From Lachnospiraceae bacterium (GTDB lineage: Bacteria > Bacillota > Clostridia > Lachnospirales > Lachnospiraceae), in NCBI GenBank assembly GCA_014804755.1, contig JAAUZE010000008.1, positions 288,109 to 352,108 of the forward strand: 64,000 nt of DNA. Reading direction: 5' to 3'. This document shows, piece after piece, positions 25,577 to 31,969 of the stretch; positions within the stretch are counted from its first letter, which is position 1, and each line of letters opens with the position of its first letter. The position numbers and the translations under genes were made by a program. The notes beneath the pieces are model-generated. The model saw only the letters and a list, made by a program, of their open reading frames with translations. It was not told where the DNA came from and did not search any database.

Positions 25577-27153
25577 AAGGTTATTTCAGAAATGTCAAAG
25601 AAGCAGACAAGGAGCTGCTGTTTACATGGGCAAATGACGCGGAAACGCGCAGACAGTCGTTCTCGTCAGATCCGATCACATGGGACGAGCATGCAGCGTG
25701 GTTTGCGCGCACGCAGGCGGATACGGACAGTCCGCATTGGATCTTTATGGTATGCGATGAGGAGGGCGATGATGAGCAGCCTGTCGGCGTGCTTCGACTC
25801 ACAAGGGACCGGAACGGCGCCGCATATCGTATTAGCCAAAGCATTGCGCCCGCATGGCGTGGGAACGGTCTGGGCAGTCTGATCCTGACGCTGGCGAAAA
25901 GGTGGGCTGCGGCGTTATGCCCAACCTGTAGGGAGCTTTATGGAGAGGTCAAAGCGGAAAATATCGCGTCTGTGCGTTGCTTCGAAAAGGCCGGGTATGA
26001 AAGATCAGCAGAGAATATGAAAACGGCAGCGGGGGAAAATCCGGCGGTTCTTCATTTTCGTGCGGAAGTGCCACGGAAATCGTTGATCTATTTTCGTGCG
26101 GATGCGAATGAACAGGTCGGCTATGGACATCTTATGCGCTGCTTAACGATTGCCGATGCCTGTGAAGAACGGGGGTTGTGCCCTGCGTTTGTGACCGCGG
26201 AGGAGAAGCCGCAGAAGATGATCGCTGCCAGAGGATTTCCCTGCCTGGTCCTGGACACCGATTATAGGAATATGGAGTCGGAACTTGGGAGGCTGCCGGC
26301 GCTGCTTGCGGATGGTGCGCCGATCGTGCTGGACAGTTATCATGTAACAAAACATTATGTGGAGATGTTAAAAGAATACGGACACCGGGTTGTCTGGATG
26401 GACGATCTGAAAGAGCAGGAATACCCTGTTGATATGCTGATCAACTATAATGTTTATGCAAATCAGCTTGATTATCCGGTGAATCGGGAAAAAGAGGCGG
26501 ATGTTTGTCCGGTCGGAAAGAAGGATGACAGATGTATGTATCTGCTCGGTCCGGGCTATGCGCCGGTTCGCCCGTCCTTTCGGCGGGAAGACGCCGCTGT
26601 GAGGGAAAAACTCGGCACAGTACTTGTGACGACGGGCGGTTCCGATCCGTACGGCGCGGGCGTATGGTTTGCGAGGCTGCTTGCAGAGCGGTTGCCCGAT
26701 GCGAAGATTCTGGTCGTCTGCGGTCCGTATGTCCAAGGAAAAGACGGGCTTTACCGGCTCGCGGAGCAGAACGGAAAGATTGAGATCATAGAGGGGTGCA
26801 GCGATTTATCGGCGGTCATGCACCGCTGCGATCTTGCAGTTGCGGCGGCAGGCAGTACTCTTTACGAGCTGTGTGCGGCCGGCCTGCCGGTTATTCTGTA
26901 TTATCTGGCAGATAATCAGCGGATGGGGGCGGAGACGTTTGCGCGCGAAACAGGCGCCGTGAATCTCGGCGATATCCGCTCGGAAGAATTTCAGACCGGA
27001 ATGGAAAAGTGGCTTGCGGCAGCGCTTTTTAATCTTGCGGCAGCGTCCGGGCGGCAGAAGCTTGCGGATGCGATGCACGCGCTTGTGGACGGAAATGGGG
27101 CGGAGCGTATTGCCGAAGCGCTTACTAAGCTTGTATTTGTGCGTCACACATGA
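25567..27153 (+). CDS. Fused PseH acetyltransferase and PseG UDP-sugar hydrolase
   Basis: This 528-residue fusion covers two steps between PseC and PseI. Residues 1 to about 168 form a GNAT domain (SIAPAWRGNGLGSLILTLAKR is the acetyl-CoA loop), expected to N-acetylate the 4-amino group as PseH does. From about 172, IYFRADANEQVGYGHLMRCL begins a GT-B-like PseG domain with the catalytic His in GYGH, later LVTTGGSDPYGAG and AAGSTLYELCAAGLPV. PseG removes UDP. The ATG overlaps the pseI end, behind GGAGGCGG. The fusion completes the pathway from UDP-GlcNAc to CMP-Pse in this cluster. Confidence 0.88.
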   Translation: MQVKGYFRNVKEADKELLFTWANDAETRRQSFSSDPITWDEHAAWFARTQADTDSPHWIFMVCDEEGDDEQPVGVLRLTRDRNGAAYRISQSIAPAWRGNGLGSLILTLAKRWAAALCPTCRELYGEVKAENIASVRCFEKAGYERSAENMKTAAGENPAVLHFRAEVPRKSLIYFRADANEQVGYGHLMRCLTIADACEERGLCPAFVTAEEKPQKMIAARGFPCLVLDTDYRNMESELGRLPALLADGAPIVLDSYHVTKHYVEMLKEYGHRVVWMDDLKEQEYPVDMLINYNVYANQLDYPVNREKEADVCPVGKKDDRCMYLLGPGYAPVRPSFRREDAAVREKLGTVLVTTGGSDPYGAGVWFARLLAERLPDAKILVVCGPYVQGKDGLYRLAEQNGKIEIIEGCSDLSAVMHRCDLAVAAAGSTLYELCAAGLPVILYYLADNQRMGAETFARETGAVNLGDIRSEEFQTGMEKWLAAALFNLAAASGRQKLADAMHALVDGNGAERIAEALTKLVFVRHT

Positions 27154-27159
27154 TACAAT
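27131..27159 (+). promoter_or_regulatory. Candidate promoter before the WecE-like gene
   Basis: TTGTAT, a 17-base spacer ending in TGA and TACAAT (27154-27159), giving an extended -10. It overlaps the end of pseHG. The -10 part lies inside a 27-bp direct repeat that occurs again at 27228. Confidence 0.4.
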
Positions 27160-27254
27160 GAGCGTTAGTGAGAAGAATGAGCTTGCTCATTCGGCGAGCG
27201 GCGAATGTCGTTCATGAATCGCAGATTCATGATACAATGAGCGTTAGTGAGAAG
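27149..27254 (+). repeat. 27-bp direct repeat flanking two hairpins
   Basis: A 27-bp sequence beginning CATGATACAATGAGC and ending GTGAGAAG occurs identically at 27149-27175 and 27228-27254, offset by 79 bases. Between the copies lie AATGAGC-TT-GCTCATT (27176-27191) and CATGAATC-GCA-GATTCATG (27213-27231), the latter running into the second copy. The repeat carries a -10-like TACAAT, so two start sites may serve the next gene. Confidence 0.7.
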
Positions 27255-27281
27255 AAGCAGAAATCAAGGAGGGCATTCAAC

Positions 27282-28427
27282 ATGCCGGACATTAGAATTC
27301 CTTTTAATAAACCTCCTTATACGGGGAGAGAAATCGAATATATCACGGAGGCGGTGGAGAAGAATCGCAAGATTTGCGGAGACGGTCCTTTCACTAAAAA
27401 GTGCGATGCATGGATCGAGAAGCGCACGGGAACCACGAAGAGCCTTCTGACAACATCCTGCACGCACGCGACGGAGCTGGCGGCGCTTTTGTGCGGCATC
27501 GGGCCGGGCGATGAGGTGATCATGCCGTCGTATACTTTTGTCTCCACGGCGAACGCCTTTGTGCTGCGCGGAGCGAAGCCGGTGTTTGTCGATATCCGAC
27601 CGGACACGATGAATATTGATGAAACGCGGATCGAGGATGCCGTGACTGAGCGGACAAAGGCGATCGTTCCGGTTCATTATGCGGGCGTTGCCTGTGAGAT
27701 GGACACGATCATGGACATTGCGGCGCGTCATGGACTCTATGTGATTGAGGATGCGGCGCAGGGCGTGCTTTCGACGTATAAAGGACGCGCGCTGGGAGCG
27801 ATCGGAGATTTCGGCTGCTACAGCTTCCATGAGACCAAAAACTACAGTATGGGCGAAGGCGGCGCGCTGCTCATAAAGGATCAAAAGTATGCGGAGGATG
27901 CGGAAATCCTGCGTGAGAAGGGAACGAACCGCGCTAAATTTTACCGTGGTCAGATTGACAAATATACTTGGGTAAATCTTGGTTCTTCTTATCTGCCGGG
28001 CGAAATGAACGCGGCATATTTATGGGCGCAGCTTGAGATGGCGGATGAGATCAACGAGAAGCGGCTGTCATTATACCGTTTGTATGATGAACAGCTTGCC
28101 CCGCTTGCAGAAAAAGGGCTTATCGAGCGCCCTTATATTCCGGAAGGTTGTGTAAACAACGGGCATATGTACTATATTAAAGTAAAAGATATCGAGGAGC
28201 GCACGAGACTGATCAACTTTTTAGGAGAGAGCGGGATCATGGCAGTGTTCCATTATATACCGCTTCACACGGCGCCCGCGGGCAGACGGTTCGGAACGTT
28301 TTTTGGGGAAGACCGTTATACGACAAGGGAGAGCGAGCGCCTGCTGCGTCTGCCGATGTATTATGAGTTAGAACCTGAGGAAGTTTTGGAGATTGCCGGT
28401 AAGGTGAAGGAGTTCTACTGTGTATGA
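27282..28427 (+). CDS. WecE/RffA-like dTDP-4-amino-4,6-dideoxygalactose transaminase
   Basis: A 381-residue DegT-family PLP enzyme of the WecE type. RIPFNKPPYTGREIEYI, SCTHATELAALLCGIGPGDE and MPSYTFVSTANAFVLRGA are characteristic, and the PLP lysine is in YSFHETKNYSMGEGG. WecE converts dTDP-4-keto-6-deoxyglucose to dTDP-Fuc4N. No RmlA or RmlB is present here, so that substrate would come from elsewhere in the genome. The start follows AAGGAGGG at 27267; the long in-frame extension through the upstream repeats is rejected. The GNAT at 30440 could acetylate its product. It overlaps the next gene by ATGA. Confidence 0.85.
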   Translation: MPDIRIPFNKPPYTGREIEYITEAVEKNRKICGDGPFTKKCDAWIEKRTGTTKSLLTTSCTHATELAALLCGIGPGDEVIMPSYTFVSTANAFVLRGAKPVFVDIRPDTMNIDETRIEDAVTERTKAIVPVHYAGVACEMDTIMDIAARHGLYVIEDAAQGVLSTYKGRALGAIGDFGCYSFHETKNYSMGEGGALLIKDQKYAEDAEILREKGTNRAKFYRGQIDKYTWVNLGSSYLPGEMNAAYLWAQLEMADEINEKRLSLYRLYDEQLAPLAEKGLIERPYIPEGCVNNGHMYYIKVKDIEERTRLINFLGESGIMAVFHYIPLHTAPAGRRFGTFFGEDRYTTRESERLLRLPMYYELEPEEVLEIAGKVKEFYCV

Positions 28428-30349
28428 AAGAGGAGCAGAGATTACGAACCATCCGCGATATGCTCTTTGCGCTTGTGGTGACATTACTTTGTGTGATCGC
28501 CACAGGCTATTTCTACGACTGCTATTATGACTTGAATGATGATGTATGGATGAAAGATATTCTCGCGGGGGCATATACGGGGACGCCAGAGGGAAGAAAT
28601 ATTCAAATGCTATACCCGGCAGGCTTTTTGATCAGTGTTTTGTACAGGCTTTCGCCGACGCTGCCATGGTATGGCATTTTTTTGTGTGCCTGTCATATCC
28701 TTTGCTTTTTTCTGATCGGAAAGCGTATCGTGTCCGTTGTGAGCGGATTCTTAAAAAAGAGCATTCTGCTGATGTTTCAGACGCTTCTCTTTGTGGGACT
28801 CATGCTTTGGGAGCTTGTTTATGTGCAGTATTCCGTTACCTGCGCGCTGCTGGTGGCGACGGGCGTGTTTCTTTTTTATACGACGGATGATGAGCTGTCT
28901 GCCGGCAGGTTTATCCGTAAAAACTGGATCAGCATTGTGCTTGTGATCTTGGGCTTTTATGTGAGGACAGAAATGATGCTGCTGCTCTGCCCGCTGATCG
29001 GAGCGGCGGGCATCGCGAAGTGGTCGCGGGGGGCGAAGCATACGCACACTGCGATGTTTGGAATCGGTAATCTGTTCAAATACCTGATGACGCCGGTTTT
29101 GGTCGCAGCCGGAATGGGGCTTGGCCTGCTTTTGAATGCGATGGCGTATAGTGGCAGTGAGTGGAATGAGTTTGACCGCTTTTTCGCATATCGGACGGAG
29201 CTGTATGATTTTCAGGGTGAAGCGCCGGATTATGCGCAGAACAGGGCATACTACAGGCAGTTGGGTTTTGGCGAGGCGCAGATAGAACTGTTGTCAAATT
29301 ATAATTTTGCCATTGACGATTCGCTTAATGCAGATGCGCTGCAGAGCATTGTAGAGTATAACCGTACGGAGCTTGGGAAATCGTATTTTAAGAACGGCAT
29401 TTATGAGGGAATCCGTGAGTATCTGTACCGGCTGCTGCATGCTGAGGATGGCGTATGGGTGTATGTTGTCATTGCATTATATGTACTCATTTTTTTGACG
29501 GGCATGATGCAGTGGGATTATTCCGTTCCGTGGAAGCTGGCGCTTCTGGCATTCATGCGTACGGTCAGTTGGATGTATCTGATCATGCGGGGGCGTACGC
29601 CGGAACGGATCACGGTTTCTCTGTATCTGTGCGAGGTTCTGATCCTGTTTGCCATGTTTTTGTGCCAGATGCAGACGTTTTATGCGGGTTATAGAAAAAG
29701 GCTTTCCCAATACAAAAGCAGAAGTGCGGAGCAAAGCCGGACAGGAGACGCCGCCCGGAAGAAAAAAAGACGTGCACCGTATCTGCCGCTGTATCAGAAG
29801 TACTGGATGGACACGGCACTGCTTGTCCTGACAGCGCTGGTACTTGTGCCTGCGATGCGCGGGATTGGAGAAGTGGAACAGGAACAGGAGCGCAGGGAGC
29901 TGGTCAATGCGGAGTGGGACGGGCTGCGCGCCTATTTTGCGGAACATGAGGAAAATTTTTATCTTTTGGACGTCTACTCCACGGTGGCATATTCCGAGCG
30001 GATGTTTCCGGCGGATAACAGTTACCGGAATTATGAAATCTGCGGCGGATGGCCGGCAAAGAGCCCGATTTACGCAGAAAAGCTGAGCCGCTACGGCATT
30101 GGAAATATGGAATCGGATTTATTGTATATGAATAATCTCTACTTTGTGACGCGCGCGGATCGCGGGACGGACTGGATGGTGGACTATTATCGCTGCAAAG
30201 GTTATGACGTCAGAGTGGCATGTGAAGAGGTGTTTGAGTGGAACGGGGAGAGGCGTTTTTACATCTGCAAGGTATGTTTTGATTACGAAGCAGGAAGTGG
30301 TGATTTTTCGTATATGCAGCGGGTTCACCAAAGAGCGTATGAAAACTGA
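28424..30349 (+). CDS. Large polytopic membrane protein, possibly a GT-C glycosyltransferase
   Basis: A 641-residue protein with about eleven membrane helices. After the first helix an acidic DLNDDVWMKDILAG segment in the first outer loop resembles the Asp/Glu motif that GT-C enzymes place there. An outer domain at about 240-320 and a soluble C-terminal domain of about 170 residues (from about 475) follow. The C-terminal DVYSTVAYSERMFPA stretch and the layout recall Clostridia membrane glycosyltransferase-like proteins. I cannot name the family. The neighbouring GtrB-like enzyme at 30988 could supply its lipid-linked sugar. The ATG overlaps the WecE stop by 4 bases. Confidence 0.55.
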   Translation: MKEEQRLRTIRDMLFALVVTLLCVIATGYFYDCYYDLNDDVWMKDILAGAYTGTPEGRNIQMLYPAGFLISVLYRLSPTLPWYGIFLCACHILCFFLIGKRIVSVVSGFLKKSILLMFQTLLFVGLMLWELVYVQYSVTCALLVATGVFLFYTTDDELSAGRFIRKNWISIVLVILGFYVRTEMMLLLCPLIGAAGIAKWSRGAKHTHTAMFGIGNLFKYLMTPVLVAAGMGLGLLLNAMAYSGSEWNEFDRFFAYRTELYDFQGEAPDYAQNRAYYRQLGFGEAQIELLSNYNFAIDDSLNADALQSIVEYNRTELGKSYFKNGIYEGIREYLYRLLHAEDGVWVYVVIALYVLIFLTGMMQWDYSVPWKLALLAFMRTVSWMYLIMRGRTPERITVSLYLCEVLILFAMFLCQMQTFYAGYRKRLSQYKSRSAEQSRTGDAARKKKRRAPYLPLYQKYWMDTALLVLTALVLVPAMRGIGEVEQEQERRELVNAEWDGLRAYFAEHEENFYLLDVYSTVAYSERMFPADNSYRNYEICGGWPAKSPIYAEKLSRYGIGNMESDLLYMNNLYFVTRADRGTDWMVDYYRCKGYDVRVACEEVFEWNGERRFYICKVCFDYEAGSGDFSYMQRVHQRAYEN

Positions 30350-30386
30350 AAACGTATGAATGCGGAAAGCGTATGAGAGCGGAAAG
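30336..30386 (+). repeat. Three tandem 17-bp units across a gene end
   Basis: Units start with CGTATGA at 30336, 30353 and 30370. Units two and three differ at two positions (CGTATGAATGCGGAAAG and CGTATGAGAGCGGAAAG). Unit one is more diverged and contains the TGA stop of the upstream gene. Confidence 0.65.
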
Positions 30387-30439
30387 CGGAGGATGCGACA
30401 GAAACATGCATACGGGGATCGGAGGCAGGGAGGCTTAAA

Positions 30440-30979
30440 TTGGAGAAGCAATGGGTTCGAAAAGGAACGGGAGTCTGGCTCAGGATGATGACGGAGGAAG
30501 ACACAGACTCGATCGTCGCATGGAGAAACAGGGACTTTGTGCGGGAGCAGTTCATATATCAGAAACCGTTTACGCGCGAGGGGCATCTGCATTGGATTGA
30601 AACACAGGTAAAGACCGGGCGCGTTGTGCAGATGATCATCTGCCTTGCGCAGGATGAAAAGGCGGTCGGAAGCGTTTATTTCCGGGATATTGACAGGGAA
30701 CACCGCAAGGCGGAATATGGCATTTTTATCGGTGAAGAGACGGCGCTCGGAAAAGGAATCGGTACGGAGACGGCGCATCTTGCGCTTGATTATGCGTTTC
30801 ATGAGCTTTCCCTGCACCGTGTGATGCTGCGTGTGCTGTCGGATAATGTCAGGGCGCGGAAAAGCTATGAACACGCGGGGTTTATCGAGGAGGCATATCT
30901 GCATGAGGATGTGTTTTTACAGGGTGGATTCAGGGATGTCGTGCTGATGGCATCACTGAATCCCCAAAAAGAAGTGTGA
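30440..30979 (+). CDS. GNAT acetyltransferase (RimJ/PseH-like)
   Basis: A 179-residue GNAT protein. WLRMMTEEDTDSIVAWRN begins the fold, GIFIGEETALGKGIGTETA forms the acetyl-CoA pyrophosphate loop, and RARKSYEHAGFIEEA is the C-terminal motif. The start is TTG, with GGGAGG 8 bases upstream. Enzymes of this shape acetylate nucleotide-linked amino sugars in glycan clusters. A role on the 4-amino sugar made by the WecE-like (27282) or PglE-like (36466) enzyme is inference, but would fill the missing acetyltransferase step. A second PseH is not needed because PseH is fused to PseG. Confidence 0.75.
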   Translation: MEKQWVRKGTGVWLRMMTEEDTDSIVAWRNRDFVREQFIYQKPFTREGHLHWIETQVKTGRVVQMIICLAQDEKAVGSVYFRDIDREHRKAEYGIFIGEETALGKGIGTETAHLALDYAFHELSLHRVMLRVLSDNVRARKSYEHAGFIEEAYLHEDVFLQGGFRDVVLMASLNPQKEV

Positions 30980-30987
30980 GGATAAAA

Positions 30988-31947
30988 ATGAAAAATGAAA
31001 AAAAGACAATGGTGAGTTTTGTGATCCCCTGTTATCGTTCGGCGCTGACATTGCCCGGCGTTGTTCAGGAAATTTGTGATACGATGGGCGGCATGTCCGG
31101 GTATGCCTATGAGATCGTGCTTGTCAATGACGCTTCGCCGGATGATACGATGGATGTGATCAGGCAGATTGTCCGTGATGTGCCGGGGGTTACGGGAATC
31201 GGACTCGCCAGAAATTTCGGACAGCACGCGGCGCTGATGGCAGGCTTTCATGAGGTGCGGGGAGACATTATCGTCTGTCTGGATGATGACGGGCAGACGC
31301 CGGCAAACGAGGTCGGAAAGCTGCTTAGTCAGATAGAGGCAGGAAGCGATGTTGTGTATGCACGTTATTCACAGAAAAAGCATTCGGCATTCCGCAATTT
31401 GGGCAGTAAGATCAATGAGAAGATGACCCGTGTCATGCTCGGAAAACCGAAGGAACTTTACATTTCCAGCTACTTTGCGGCGAGGCGCTTCGTGGTGGAG
31501 GATATGCTGCATTATGAAAACTGCTATCCCTATGTGATCGGACTGGTACTGCGCACAACAAAAAATATTTCCAATGTGGATGTAACGCACAGGGAGCGCG
31601 AGGTGGGATGCTCCGGATATACGATGAAAAAACTGCTCGCGCTTTGGTTTAACGGCTTTACTGCGTTTTCGATCAAACCCCTGCGCGTTGCGACCGTGAT
31701 CGGAGTCATGACTGCTGCGGCAGGGTTTCTTTACGGTATCTATACAGTGATCAAAAAGTTTGTCAATCCCGCAGTTCCGGTCGGTTTCAGCTCGATGATG
31801 TCAGCGCTTGTGTTTATCGGCGGCATGATCATGCTGATGCTCGGACTGATCGGAGAATATATCGGCAGAATGTATATCAGTATGAATCGTTCGCCGCAGT
31901 TTGTTGTCAGGGAGAAAGTGACAGGTGGAGAGGAAAAAGAGGATTAG
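30988..31947 (+). CDS. GtrB-like polyprenyl-phosphate glycosyltransferase (GT2)
   Basis: A 319-residue DPM1/GtrB-type enzyme. The GT2 domain has FVIPCYRSALTLPGV, LVNDASPDDT and the CLDDDGQTPAN metal site. Two membrane helices lie near the C-terminus (about 225-250 and 265-290). It should make an undecaprenyl-phosphate sugar. The ATG at 30988 sits 8 bases after the GNAT stop, behind GTGAGG; a GTG at 30976 is possible. GtrB partners are usually a GtrA flippase and a membrane transferase. Only transferase candidates (28424, 31970) are near. Confidence 0.83.
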   Translation: MKNEKKTMVSFVIPCYRSALTLPGVVQEICDTMGGMSGYAYEIVLVNDASPDDTMDVIRQIVRDVPGVTGIGLARNFGQHAALMAGFHEVRGDIIVCLDDDGQTPANEVGKLLSQIEAGSDVVYARYSQKKHSAFRNLGSKINEKMTRVMLGKPKELYISSYFAARRFVVEDMLHYENCYPYVIGLVLRTTKNISNVDVTHREREVGCSGYTMKKLLALWFNGFTAFSIKPLRVATVIGVMTAAAGFLYGIYTVIKKFVNPAVPVGFSSMMSALVFIGGMIMLMLGLIGEYIGRMYISMNRSPQFVVREKVTGGEEKED

Positions 31948-31969
31948 TGGGAAACTTACCGGAAGGACT

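Noticed and set aside
27168-27281. N-terminal extension of the WecE-like protein through the direct repeats
   Set aside because: The extension has no family similarity, and a strong AAGGAGGG site precedes the ATG at 27282, which gives the usual length.
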